DNA of 33,663 bases from Candidatus Gastranaerophilales bacterium (GTDB lineage Bacteria; Cyanobacteriota; Vampirovibrionia; Gastranaerophilales; Gastranaerophilaceae), in NCBI GenBank assembly GCA_944325075.1, contig CALUYU010000026.1, positions 1 to 33,663 on the forward strand. Direction: 5' to 3'. Shown piece by piece: positions 16,367-24,448 of the stretch (positions within the stretch are counted from its first letter, which is position 1; each line of letters opens with the position of its first letter). Position numbers and translations under genes: made by a program. Under the pieces are notes generated by a model. The model ran no database searches. It had not been told where the DNA came from and saw only the letters and a program-made list of their open reading frames with translations.

Positions 16367-16921
16367 ATGGAAAAGAATTTTATAATAGCCGGTTTTGGCG
16401 GACAAGGAGTACTATTAGCAGGAGAAGTTCTGGCAAACGCGTTTATGCTGGATAACAAAAATGTTACCTGGTATCCAAGTTATGGAGCAGAAATGCGCGG
16501 AGGAACCGTTAACTGCGAAATCGTCATGAATGATTCTGAAGATGTAAGTTCCGTAAATAAAAATGAAACGGATTTTGTTATTGCCCTTAATCAAGCGTCA
16601 TTTGACCGGTTTCTTCCTAAAATCAAAAAAGGCGGATGGATGATAGCAAATTCAACATTGGTTGAAAAATTACAACAAAGGAATGATATTCATTATTTCT
16701 TTGCTCCTATGACAAAGATGGCAGATGAATTGGGGAATGCCAAAATGACAAATATTCTCTCACTTGGGATTCTTGCACATATCAGCAAGCTTACAGGAAT
16801 TGAGACCTTGGAAAAAGCCCTTGACGTCGTTATTCCGGCTCATAGAAAAAATTTGCTCCCTATGAATATTAAAGCATTAAAAATAGGCTATGAGTATGAT
16901 TTATCTCCTGCAAATGTATAA
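16367..16921 (+). CDS. 2-oxoacid:ferredoxin oxidoreductase, gamma subunit
   Basis: 184 residues, matching the family length of about 180. The N-terminal F-G-G-Q-G-V-L-L-A-G-E (10-20) is the hallmark of the gamma domain. W-Y-P-S-Y-G-A-E-M-R-G-G and A-L-N-Q-A-S-F-D-R-F follow. It is the last gene of the operon and has a GGGAAAAG site before ATG 16367. No strong terminator follows. A separate -10 (16968-16973) precedes the next small gene. Confidence 0.93.
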   Translation: MEKNFIIAGFGGQGVLLAGEVLANAFMLDNKNVTWYPSYGAEMRGGTVNCEIVMNDSEDVSSVNKNETDFVIALNQASFDRFLPKIKKGGWMIANSTLVEKLQQRNDIHYFFAPMTKMADELGNAKMTNILSLGILAHISKLTGIETLEKALDVVIPAHRKNLLPMNIKALKIGYEYDLSPANV

Positions 16922-16967
16922 AATCACCTAAAAAGTCGATTTAAAATTTTAAAGTTAATATTATCCT

Positions 16968-16973
16968 TATAAT
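16968..16973 (+). promoter_or_regulatory. Possible -10 box upstream of the small gene at 17035
   Basis: TATAAT with no clear -35. It would give a leader of roughly 55 bases. Confidence 0.35.
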
Positions 16974-17034
16974 ACAGAAATGGATTATTTAAGGTTTAGT
17001 AAATACGGACATATTTTAATGAGGTTTTCTTAAA

Positions 17035-17265
17035 GTGAAAAAAGAGCTAATTAAATCAATAAGAGAGAAAGAAGTTCAGCTTGCAAAATTAATACCACAC
17101 GTTGACAAAAGTGTTATCTGCTCCGAATTATACAACAAGGTTGTAATTGAAAAAGCAATCCTAAAAAAACAGCTTGACGATTTAAATAAAAATAAACTGG
17201 CTGAAAAAGTAATAAGACTTTTCCCGCGTAAGGAAAAGTTGATCTGCGACTATTTTAAAGCCTAA
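17035..17265 (+). CDS. Small hypothetical protein, helical and basic
   Basis: 76 residues from GTG 17035, with a GAGG about ten bases upstream. It is not recognised. The sequence is Lys-rich and predicted all-helical, with a coiled-coil-like stretch in the middle (V-I-E-K-A-I-L-K-K-Q-L-D-D-L). There is one Cys near residue 29 and one near 70. There is no signal or membrane segment. It sits alone between the ferredoxin-oxidoreductase operon and the convergent rpe operon, with its own possible -10. It may be a lineage-specific small protein, and a chance ORF cannot be excluded. Confidence 0.5.
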   Translation: MKKELIKSIREKEVQLAKLIPHVDKSVICSELYNKVVIEKAILKKQLDDLNKNKLAEKVIRLFPRKEKLICDYFKA

Positions 17266-17291
17266 TAAACTATTTTGAAAACAGTATTTAT

Positions 17292-17337
17292 AAAAAAAAA
17301 AACTTATTTCGCCGAACCTATCCCCGTAACGAAATAA
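17292..17337 (-). terminator. Intrinsic terminator of the pyrH-frr-cdsA-rnc-rpe operon
   Basis: Minus strand: TTATTTCG (17330-17337), an 18-base loop, CGAAATAA (17304-17311), one G, then 11 T (17292-17302). The left arm overlaps the last codons of rpe. Confidence 0.65.
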
Positions 17338-17962
17338 TAGCTTTTTCAATATCATCAGATTTGTAGATATAACTTCCGGCAACAAGAGAGTTCGCCCCTA
17401 AATCTCTACAAAGTTTGCCGGTTTTGGCATTTATACCGCCGTCAACCTGAATAATAAGTTCGGGAAACATTTCTCTAACCGGTTTTATTTTAGCGGCACA
17501 ATCTTCAATAAACATTTGTCCGCCAAAACCCGGCTCAACAGTCATGACAAGCAGCATATCCAAATCTGTTAAATATGGTAACACATCTTTTACATTGGTT
17601 TTAGGTTTAATTGACATCCCGGTCATAACTCCAAATGATTTTATATAGCCGGCAAGTGATTTGATTTTATCAGCCTCAACTGCCTCATAATGAAATGTCA
17701 AAATATCTGCTCCTGCCTTTACAAAAGGTTCAACAAAGTTTTGAGGATTTTCTATCATCAAGTGTACATCCAAAGGCAGCTTGGCTATTTGTTTTATAGA
17801 TGCTGTAACAGGAACACCAATTGTAATATTAGGTACAAAATGCCCATCCATAACATCAATATGAAGCCAATCAGCACCTGCATTTTCCACACGCTTTATA
17901 TCTCTTTCAAGATTAGCAAAATCAGCAGACAAAATTGACGGTGAAACAATTACCCTACTCAT
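17318..17962 (-). CDS. rpe: Ribulose-phosphate 3-epimerase
   Basis: 214 residues, the normal length. A TIM-barrel enzyme interconverting ribulose-5-phosphate and xylulose-5-phosphate in the pentose phosphate pathway. Visible family motifs: S-P-S-I-L-S-A-D-F (7-15), H-I-D-V-M-D-G-H-F-V-P-N (34-45, with metal-ligand His and Asp), H-L-M-I-E-N-P (67-73), V-E-P-G-F-G-G-Q (about 141) and V-D-G-G-I (about 172). The start overlaps the end of rnc by 8 bp, implying translational coupling. It is the last gene of its operon and is followed by a terminator. Confidence 0.96.
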   Translation of the reverse strand: MSRVIVSPSILSADFANLERDIKRVENAGADWLHIDVMDGHFVPNITIGVPVTASIKQIAKLPLDVHLMIENPQNFVEPFVKAGADILTFHYEAVEADKIKSLAGYIKSFGVMTGMSIKPKTNVKDVLPYLTDLDMLLVMTVEPGFGGQMFIEDCAAKIKPVREMFPELIIQVDGGINAKTGKLCRDLGANSLVAGSYIYKSDDIEKAIISLRG

Positions 17963-18659
17963 TTTTTAATACCCCGAGCTTTTTACAAGCCTCAAATGCA
18001 GCCTTCTGTTCAGCCTCTTTTTTTGACTTACCCGTACCGATTGCAAGGGCCTGGTCTTTATATGAAACTTCTACAACAAATGTTTTATTATGGTCGGCTC
18101 CATGAGTCTCAATAAGTGTGTACACCGGAGTTTCCTTTGTTAAACTTTGTGTATATTCCTGCAAGATAGCCTTGGCGTTATATTTTGCAAAATGCTGCTC
18201 AATTTCTAATATATAATCTCTGAAAGTTTTCTCAAGAAAATCTAAAAGTTCATTAAATTTACCGTCAAGAAAGTACGCGCCCAATATTGCTTCAAACGCG
18301 CAGGCAGAAACCGATTCAAGTCTTGTAATTCCCTGCTTGTACTCATGTTCGCTTGCGATTATTAATTCACAGACACCAATATTTGCGGCAATTTTTGCCA
18401 AAATATTATCCGAAACAATTATCGAACGGATTTTTGACATCTCTCCTTCAGCATAATCAGGATACATTTTGTAAAGGATATTAGAAATTGCAAGTTTTAA
18501 TACTGCATCCCCAAGAAATTCCAATCTTTCATAGCATTCATTGTACGGAAGTTCTTTTTCCTTTGTATAAGAAGTATGTGTAAGTGCATATCTGTAATTT
18601 TGGGAAGTGGTAGTTTTAATCCCGAAAATTCGCTCTACCTCTGAAGAAATATCACTCAT
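17955..18659 (-). CDS. rnc: Ribonuclease III
   Basis: 234 residues: nuclease domain, then a double-stranded-RNA-binding domain (from about 163, A-I-L-Q-E-Y-T-Q-S to the C-terminus). It cuts double-stranded RNA in rRNA maturation and RNA turnover. The signature E-R-L-E-F-L-G-D-A-V-L is at 44-54, giving metal ligands E47 and D51. The second pair should read D-x-x-E, but here it is C120-A-F-E123, so the usual Asp is Cys (codon TGC). The other motifs look intact, so activity is likely but could be altered. The ATG shares one base with the cdsA stop (TAATG), and the 3' end overlaps rpe by 8 bp. Confidence 0.94.
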   Translation of the reverse strand: MSDISSEVERIFGIKTTTSQNYRYALTHTSYTKEKELPYNECYERLEFLGDAVLKLAISNILYKMYPDYAEGEMSKIRSIIVSDNILAKIAANIGVCELIIASEHEYKQGITRLESVSACAFEAILGAYFLDGKFNELLDFLEKTFRDYILEIEQHFAKYNAKAILQEYTQSLTKETPVYTLIETHGADHNKTFVVEVSYKDQALAIGTGKSKKEAEQKAAFEACKKLGVLKNE

Positions 18660-19534
18660 TAAAATAAACCTCTTATAAAGTGAATAAAATCATTTAAAAG
18701 ATTGTTGTGGAATATAAAATAGTAACAGAAGTAATACATCATAGGGATAGTAAATATAAAACTATCTGTCCTATCTAAAAATCCGCCATGCCCCGGGAGA
18801 GAATGTCCTGAATCCTTAACTCCAGCGTCACGCTTTATTAATGATTCAGATAAATCCCCAATTTGAGCAAAAACAGTACATAGCAATCCTGCAATTAAGG
18901 CAAGATACCACTCAAGCCCGAAGAAATATCCTATAACAACAGCTCCGATAACGGAAAAAATTCCACCGCCAACAGAACCCTCAATAGTCTTATTTGGGCT
19001 AATAACCGGTGCCAGCTTATGCTTTCCGAACTTTGTCCCTACATAGTAACAACCGATATCTGTAAGCAAAATGGAAGTAAACATAAGGACAACAAATCCT
19101 AATCCGCTGTCAAATCTGGCGCAATGCATGTTTCTCAAAAAGATTAAGTGAAGAGGGAACCATCCGCAGTAAACAATACCAAGCAACGTTGTTGCGACGT
19201 TAGCTATATAAGGCTGCCTTCCGCAAAATAATACCCACATAAACGAACCGATTGAACAAAAAGACAAAACAAGAGCAACCAGGTCAAAACGCTGAACATA
19301 TGCAACCCAGGCAAGCAAAAGTTCTGCCAGAAGCATTACCTTGAAACTAGGGAAAAAGCCCTTATGCTTAAGAATTTTCACATATTCCTTGGTTGCTAGG
19401 AATATTATTGTTAATACCATAGCAAGAATTGCAAATTTCCCTACAATTATGCAGCACATAACAACAGTTCCAAGCAAAAAACCGGTCAACATTCTTTGGG
19501 CATTTTTATTCAACCCCAGTTTATTTTCTTCCAT
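18659..19534 (-). CDS. cdsA: Phosphatidate cytidylyltransferase
   Basis: 291 residues. An inner-membrane enzyme making CDP-diacylglycerol from phosphatidate and CTP, the precursor of all phospholipids. Several membrane helices are visible (for example 17-47, 66-80, 88-104, 144-162 and 194-226). The family signature lies at 229-258: S-x-x-K-R-D-x-x-V-K-D, then P-G-H-G-G-F-L-D-R-T-D. Its start shares one base with the frr stop (TAATG), and its stop shares one base with the rnc start. This is typical of a tightly coupled operon. Confidence 0.95.
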   Translation of the reverse strand: MEENKLGLNKNAQRMLTGFLLGTVVMCCIIVGKFAILAMVLTIIFLATKEYVKILKHKGFFPSFKVMLLAELLLAWVAYVQRFDLVALVLSFCSIGSFMWVLFCGRQPYIANVATTLLGIVYCGWFPLHLIFLRNMHCARFDSGLGFVVLMFTSILLTDIGCYYVGTKFGKHKLAPVISPNKTIEGSVGGGIFSVIGAVVIGYFFGLEWYLALIAGLLCTVFAQIGDLSESLIKRDAGVKDSGHSLPGHGGFLDRTDSFIFTIPMMYYFCYYFIFHNNLLNDFIHFIRGLF

Positions 19535-20112
19535 TATACAGTCATAACCTCTTTTTCTTTTTCAGAAACTAAACTATCTACAATACCTGTATATTTATCT
19601 GTTTGTTTTTGGATTTTTTCCTGGTTATCTTTAACTAAATCTTCAGGAAGTTTTGCTTCTTTTTCAATTTTTTTAAGATCATCAGACATATCACGGCGGA
19701 CATTACGCACAGCAACCTTTGCTTCTTCGCCTATTTTTTTAACATCTTTGACAATTTCTTTTCTTCTTTCTTCTGTTAAAGGCGGGAAAGCAAGACGGAT
19801 ACATATACCGTCACTGTTAGGCGTAATACCGATTTCTGCTTTTATAATAGCCTTTTCAATTTCTTTTAAAATTGATTTATCATAAGGAGTAATAACCAAA
19901 GTAGTCCCCTCCTGCACAGTGACCTGAGCCATTTGGCGTAAAGGAGTAGGAGCCCCGTAATATTCAACAATAACTTTATCTAAAATCATTGGATTAGCAC
20001 GTCCGGAACGGATAGAACCAAATTCACGCTTTAACTGGTTAATAGCTTTTTCCATTTTTTCTTCGCCGAATAAGAATAATTCTTCTAAAGCCTCACTTGA
20101 AAGTTCAGACAT
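19534..20112 (-). CDS. frr: Ribosome recycling factor
   Basis: 192 residues from ATG 20112, which has AAAGAGG upstream. A longer reading to 20211 would overlap pyrH by 77 bp and lacks family similarity. The factor releases ribosomes from mRNA after termination, together with EF-G. Visible features: the R-S-G-R-A-N-P motif in the first helix and [19 protein letters not shown] in the long helical domain. It lies between pyrH and cdsA, the common order pyrH-frr-cdsA in many bacteria. Confidence 0.95.
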   Translation of the reverse strand: MSELSSEALEELFLFGEEKMEKAINQLKREFGSIRSGRANPMILDKVIVEYYGAPTPLRQMAQVTVQEGTTLVITPYDKSILKEIEKAIIKAEIGITPNSDGICIRLAFPPLTEERRKEIVKDVKKIGEEAKVAVRNVRRDMSDDLKKIEKEAKLPEDLVKDNQEKIQKQTDKYTGIVDSLVSEKEKEVMTV

Positions 20113-20134
20113 TTTTAAACCTCTTTCTTTATAA

Positions 20135-20857
20135 TTAACTAATATAAGTACCAATTTTTTCAGAATGTAAAATTTTTGATATCCCGTCTTCAGCCTCAAA
20201 ATCAAAAACAATTATTGGTATATTGTTTTGTTTACATAAAGCACAAGCAGAAGTATCCATAACTTTAAGACCGTTTTTAATGATATCATCATACGCAATT
20301 GTTTCTAATTTTTCAGCCCGCGGATTAGTTTTAGGGTCATCGGTGTAAACACCGTCGACGCCGTTTTTAGCCATAAGCATTGCCTCAGCATTAATTTCAG
20401 ACGCTCTTAAAGCAGCTGCGGTATCGGTTGTAAAAAACGGATTACCGGTTCCTGCGGCAAAAATAACAACACGACCTTTTTCAAGATGTCTGATAGCACG
20501 ATGACGAATATATGGTTCTGCGACCTGATTTATAGCCAATGCACTTTGAACACGGCATGGAACCCCGATTTGATTGAACGCACTCTGGAGGGCAATTGCA
20601 TTCATAACAGTCGCAAGCATACCAACATAATCACCGCTTGCCTGATCCATTCCAAGTTTTGCACTGTTTCTCATCCCGCGGAAAATATTCCCTCCGCCGA
20701 CAACAACAGCGATTTGCGCCCCCAATTCTTTTGCCTTTTTAATTTCCAATGCAATCTTTTGAACTGGTTTTTGGTCAATGCCGAACTGTTGATCTCCTAA
20801 AAGTGCTTCCCCGCTGATTTTTATCAGAATTCGTTTATATTTTAAATTATTTTCCAT
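20135..20857 (-). CDS. pyrH: Uridylate kinase
   Basis: 240 residues, the usual size. Phosphorylates UMP to UDP. Amino-acid-kinase fold motifs: K-I-S-G-E-A-L-L (13-20), V-G-G-G-N-I-F-R-G (53-61), [11 protein letters not shown] (77-87), and later [16 protein letters not shown] 20857 has AGGA eight bases upstream. It is the first gene of the operon pyrH-frr-cdsA-rnc-rpe, with a promoter at 20882-20910. Confidence 0.96.
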   Translation of the reverse strand: MENNLKYKRILIKISGEALLGDQQFGIDQKPVQKIALEIKKAKELGAQIAVVVGGGNIFRGMRNSAKLGMDQASGDYVGMLATVMNAIALQSAFNQIGVPCRVQSALAINQVAEPYIRHRAIRHLEKGRVVIFAAGTGNPFFTTDTAAALRASEINAEAMLMAKNGVDGVYTDDPKTNPRAEKLETIAYDDIIKNGLKVMDTSACALCKQNNIPIIVFDFEAEDGISKILHSEKIGTYIS

Positions 20858-20881
20858 TAGATGTTCCTTTTTATAAACAAT

Positions 20882-20910
20882 ATAATATATTAAATCCGCC
20901 TGAAAGTAAA
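20882..20910 (-). promoter_or_regulatory. Promoter of the pyrH operon
   Basis: Minus strand: TTTACT (20905-20910), 17-bp spacer, TATTAT (20882-20887), about 24 bp upstream of the ATG. Confidence 0.5.
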
Positions 20911-21035
20911 GAGGCCAGTTTTAAATAACATATAGAAACCGACCGGAAATTATATAATTTTACAGCATTCAAACTTCAGCATTTTTATTAATTTCCAACT
21001 TCATAAAATTTATCAGACAATAACATGCCGGCCGC

Positions 21036-21064
21036 TTGTTAAGACATTGTGTTTAGTTTAAAAT
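21036..21064 (+). promoter_or_regulatory. Promoter of bioF, placed for a leaderless mRNA
   Basis: TTGTTA (21036-21041), 17-bp spacer, TAAAAT (21059-21064). Seven bases beyond the -10 is 21071, the first base of bioF. No ribosome-binding site is visible. Confidence 0.5.
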
Positions 21065-21070
21065 TTTTGT

Positions 21071-22210
21071 ATGCTTGAAACTTATGACAAAATATTAACG
21101 GATTTGAGCGAGGCTTCGCATTTGCGTTTAATAAAAGACTTTAAATCTAAATCCGGGAAGTATATTTATATTGATAATAAAAAGCTTTTAAATCTTTCAT
21201 CAAATAACTATCTTGGATTTGCTGATAATGAAGAAATTACAGCAGAATTTTTGGAGTATGCCGGCAGTAAATATTCCTTTGGAAGTGCATCTGCAAGGCT
21301 GCTTACAGGTACATTACCCGTATATAATGAGTTGGAAAAACTTATCAGCAGTCTATTAAAAAAAGAATCCGCTCTTCTTTTCAACAGCGGATATCATGCC
21401 AATGTGGGAATTAACAGTTCTTTAGCCGGAGCCGGAGATGTTATTTTTTCAGACAAGCTTAATCACGCAAGTATTATTGACGGAATGCTGCTTTCAAAAG
21501 GGAAATTTTTCAGATACAAACATAATGATATGCAAAATTTGGAAGCTCTTCTTAAGCGGGAGAGAGGAAATTATAAAAATGCAGTGATTGTCTCTGAAAG
21601 TGTTTTTAGTATGGATGGAGATATTGCGGATTTAGAAAAACTTGTTGAACTAAAAAAGAAATATGATTGTATTTTGGTTCTTGATGAAGCGCATGCTTTT
21701 GGGGTGTTTGGGCAAAATGGTCTTGGTGTTTGTGAAAAGCTCGGAATAACTTCTGATATAGATTTAATTGTCGGAACATTCGGGAAAGCAATCGGTTCAA
21801 TGGGAGCATTTGCTGCCGGCAGCAAAATTCTTATTGAATATTTAATTAATAAAGCTCGGTCTTTTATTTTTTCAACGGCTCTGCCGCCAATAAATATTGC
21901 ATTTTCAAAATGGATTATTGAAAACAAACTTCCTCATACATATGAAGCCAGAATGAAAATGCTTGCTCTTGGGAATTCCTTAGGCAGTGAAAGTCATATT
22001 ATTCCGGTTATTGTCGGTGAAAACGATAAGACCGTACAGCTTAGCAAAATTTTATACCAAAACGGATATTTTACTCTTCCGATAAGGCCTCCGACTGTAC
22101 CTAACGGAACTTCAAGGCTAAGACTTTCTCTAACAACCGATATTGAAACTAAAGATTTAGAGACTCTGGTAAAATTACTCAAAACATTAAATATCAAAGA
22201 CCCACGCTGA
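21071..22210 (+). CDS. bioF: 8-amino-7-oxononanoate synthase (biotin synthesis)
   Basis: 379 residues, typical length. A PLP enzyme of the alpha-oxoamine synthase family that condenses pimeloyl-ACP/CoA with alanine. Motifs: S-N-N-Y-L-G (44-49), G-S-A-S-A-R-L-L-T-G (71-80), D-E-A-H-A-F-G (205-211) and the PLP lysine K239 in G-T-F-G-K-A-I-G. Related enzymes (Kbl, HemA) share the fold. The nearby bioG and bioC support the biotin role. bioA, bioD and bioB are not in the window. The ATG has no ribosome site but fits a leaderless start. The stop lies inside a hairpin shared with the convergent gene. Confidence 0.92.
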   Translation: MLETYDKILTDLSEASHLRLIKDFKSKSGKYIYIDNKKLLNLSSNNYLGFADNEEITAEFLEYAGSKYSFGSASARLLTGTLPVYNELEKLISSLLKKESALLFNSGYHANVGINSSLAGAGDVIFSDKLNHASIIDGMLLSKGKFFRYKHNDMQNLEALLKRERGNYKNAVIVSESVFSMDGDIADLEKLVELKKKYDCILVLDEAHAFGVFGQNGLGVCEKLGITSDIDLIVGTFGKAIGSMGAFAAGSKILIEYLINKARSFIFSTALPPINIAFSKWIIENKLPHTYEARMKMLALGNSLGSESHIIPVIVGENDKTVQLSKILYQNGYFTLPIRPPTVPNGTSRLRLSLTTDIETKDLETLVKLLKTLNIKDPR

Positions 22211-22232
22211 AAAATTTTCAGAATGGGTCTTT
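22196..22232. terminator. Hairpin between bioF and the convergent unknown gene
   Basis: AAAGACCCA / TGGGTCTTT (9 bp) enclosing CTGAAAA / TTTTCAG, overlapping the bioF stop codon. A long T tract is absent on either side, so termination strength is uncertain. Confidence 0.5.
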
Positions 22233-22263
22233 AAATCGTATTTTATCAGTTATATTTTAAAAC

Positions 22264-22902
22264 TTATGCTTGTTTATTCCCGGAAAGTTTTGTTGCAATG
22301 TATGCTCCGGCACCTAAGACAGCTCCGGATGCAACGCCCCATACCAGACCGGCTTTACCCTTAATTTTTTTCCGGGCAGAAGATATCGCCTTTACCAGTT
22401 CGTTATCTTTCATATTGTCCGGAATGTTAAATTTCTTTTTATCTTTATCAAATAAATTAGTAAGCGATTCAGAAACTTCATTCAATTCTGATTTTATATT
22501 TTTATCAAATTGTTCTTTTATCATATTGAAAGTGTCCTTAATATCGTCATCAGTTTGCTTCAAAACATCTGCAATTTTTTCTCCGGATTCTTTTTCAATA
22601 TATTTTTTATGATTTTTTAAGAATTTTTTAATTTTATCAATTGAAGGATTTTCTTCCATCGATAAAAGAGAATTCATAATTTTTCTTTCAGATTTATCAT
22701 CAGCAATGCCGTTTATCATACTCTTATTTACTTCTTTGATAAATTCATCTGTAAAATTGTCATCTTTAAAAATTTTCTTTGTACTATAACCAACAGAGCC
22801 AAGACCAACGAGACCGACAGCCCCGCCAATAGCAGCATTTCTGCCTGCGTTATCATTTTTTACTGTAACCACTGGCTGCACATTATTAACACTTTCTACC
22901 AT
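22264..22902 (-). CDS. Hypothetical protein with two glycine-rich membrane-like segments
   Basis: 212 residues, family not recognised. There is a Gly-rich hydrophobic stretch near 24-40 (A-A-I-G-G-A-V-G-L-V-G-L-G-S-V-G), a highly charged Lys/Asp/Glu helical centre (about 45-180), and a second Gly/Ala-rich hydrophobic stretch near 186-205 (W-G-V-A-S-G-A-V-L-G-A-G-A-Y-I). There is no cleavable signal or lipobox. The ATG has AAGGA about eight bases upstream. It is transcribed against its neighbours and sits between bioF and bioG, splitting the biotin genes. It may be a membrane-spanning or membrane-inserting protein; function unknown. Confidence 0.75.
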   Translation of the reverse strand: MVESVNNVQPVVTVKNDNAGRNAAIGGAVGLVGLGSVGYSTKKIFKDDNFTDEFIKEVNKSMINGIADDKSERKIMNSLLSMEENPSIDKIKKFLKNHKKYIEKESGEKIADVLKQTDDDIKDTFNMIKEQFDKNIKSELNEVSESLTNLFDKDKKKFNIPDNMKDNELVKAISSARKKIKGKAGLVWGVASGAVLGAGAYIATKLSGNKQA

Positions 22903-23005
22903 GACGAATCCTTTATTTTACACATACACACATTTATTATAACGTATAAACAGTAAAAATTTTGCGCTTTTGTTGTAGAATATTAATAAATATTAAGAGG
23001 TAAGA

Positions 23006-23671
23006 ATGAAACATCATTGGCTAAATAAAGCAAATAACGAAAATTTAATTATATTTTTTTGCGGCTGGAGCTTTGACCATAAGCCGTTTGAAAATCTTGA
23101 CTGTGGAAAAAATGACATTGTTGTATTTTATGACTATAAAGAACTTGAATTTCCCCAAGCAATTTTTAACGGGTATAAAAAATATTTTCTTATTACCTGG
23201 TCAATGGGTGTCTATATTGCCTATATTTTGCGGGAAGTACTGCCCTGGTTTGATAAGAAAATTGCAATTAACGGGACTCCGTTTCCGATTGATGATGAGC
23301 TTGGTATACCGCAAAGAACTTTTGATCTGACTTTAAAATATGTTGATAGCGGACTTAGGGGGAAATTCCAGCAGAATTTGTTTAAAAATCCAACGGACTA
23401 TGAAAAATATCTTTGCAATCCGGTTGAAAGATCTATTAAAGACAGGGCCGAGGAACTTACTGTATTAAACGATTTTATTAAAAACAGAGACCACGAATAC
23501 AATATTTTTTATAACTGTGCTATAATCAGTGATACTGATAAAATTATTCCGACCCGCAACCAGGTCAGATTTTGGGAAAAATATAATACCCCGTCGATTT
23601 TACTTGACAACGGACATTTCCCTTTTTATGAATTTAAAAGCTGGGATGAAATCTTAAACAAATGCAGTTAG
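23006..23671 (+). CDS. bioG: Pimeloyl-ACP methyl ester esterase, BioG type
   Basis: 221 residues. An alpha/beta-hydrolase that removes the methyl group from pimeloyl-ACP methyl ester, ending the BioC/BioG stage of biotin synthesis. The N-terminus has F-F-C-G-W-S-F-D (17-24), typical of BioG. The nucleophile elbow is T-W-S66-M-G. The probable catalytic Asp is near 176-178 and His is H204 in N-G-H-F-P-F-Y. A ribosome site AAGAGGTAAG precedes the ATG. It overlaps bioC by 10 bp, so the two are coupled. Confidence 0.87.
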   Translation: MKHHWLNKANNENLIIFFCGWSFDHKPFENLDCGKNDIVVFYDYKELEFPQAIFNGYKKYFLITWSMGVYIAYILREVLPWFDKKIAINGTPFPIDDELGIPQRTFDLTLKYVDSGLRGKFQQNLFKNPTDYEKYLCNPVERSIKDRAEELTVLNDFIKNRDHEYNIFYNCAIISDTDKIIPTRNQVRFWEKYNTPSILLDNGHFPFYEFKSWDEILNKCS

Positions 23672-24396
23672 AATTAAAAACAATAAAAAAACATTTTCAA
23701 AAAAGTATTGATAAATATTTTGAAAACGCCATTGTTCAAAAAATTATGGCAGAAAAACTAATATCTTCCCTTCCCAAGCAGAGGTTTGGCAGTATTCTTG
23801 AAATCGGAGCAGGCGCCGGAATTTTAACAAAAGAATTATCCGATCACATTGATTTTCAAAAATACTTTGCAAACGATCTTGTGGAAAAGTCTGAATATTA
23901 TGTAAAAAAATATATTCCCCAATCTGTATTTTACGCCGGAGATTTCAGAAGGATAAATTTTAAACCGGAATTTGACCTTATTATTTCAAACGCTGTGTTT
24001 CAATGGTTTGGGAATTTAGATACGGTTTTGGAGAAATGTTATAATCTGCTAAGTTCTGAAGGAATTTTAGCGTTTTCTACTTTTTTACCTGATAATTTCA
24101 AAGAGTTCTATTCTATTACCGGGCTCTCGTTGGATTATAAATCTCTTGAGGATTTGACATTATTACTCAAGGATAAATTTGATATAATTTCAGCCGAACA
24201 TTTCGAATATAAAATGAATTTTGAAAATCCACTGCAAATTCTGGCGCACATGAAAAATACAGGGGTCAACTCTTTATCTTCTGTAAAATGGAGCATAAGA
24301 GAAGTTAAAGATTTCTGTGAAAAGTATTCACGGGCATTTCCGGAACTTTCTTTAACTTACACTCCGGTAATTTTATCCGTACAAAAACAAAGGTAA
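23662..24396 (+). CDS. bioC: Malonyl-ACP O-methyltransferase
   Basis: 244 residues. A class I SAM methyltransferase that methylates malonyl-ACP so that fatty-acid synthesis can make the pimeloyl chain. The SAM-binding motif is L-E-I-G-A-G-A-G-I-L-T (46-56). Also visible are F-D-L-I-I-S-N-A-V-F-Q-W-F (the Q-W after the D-x-I-x-S-N motif is typical of BioC) and G-I-L-A-F-S-T-F. Overlap with bioG supports the assignment over other small methyltransferases. Confidence 0.9.
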   Translation: MQLELKTIKKHFQKSIDKYFENAIVQKIMAEKLISSLPKQRFGSILEIGAGAGILTKELSDHIDFQKYFANDLVEKSEYYVKKYIPQSVFYAGDFRRINFKPEFDLIISNAVFQWFGNLDTVLEKCYNLLSSEGILAFSTFLPDNFKEFYSITGLSLDYKSLEDLTLLLKDKFDIISAEHFEYKMNFENPLQILAHMKNTGVNSLSSVKWSIREVKDFCEKYSRAFPELSLTYTPVILSVQKQR

Positions 24397-24448
24397 AGTT
24401 TATTTGAGTTATAATATTTTTGTATTGAAAAAGAAAGGTAAAGTTTAT
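24389..24448 (+). repeat. 15-bp direct repeat around the bioC stop and trpS start
   Basis: AAAGGTAAAGTTTAT occurs at 24389-24403, over the bioC stop, and at 24434-24448, where it contains the trpS ribosome site and the first bases of its start codon. The trpS start is in the second copy. The first copy contains no ATG. Confidence 0.7.
24410..24415 (+). promoter_or_regulatory. Possible -10 of trpS
   Basis: TATAAT between bioC and trpS, about 31 bp before the ATG. No clear -35. Confidence 0.35.

Noticed and set aside
20113-20211. N-terminal extension of ribosome recycling factor
   Set aside because: It overlaps pyrH, lacks family similarity, and a good ribosome site precedes ATG 20112.
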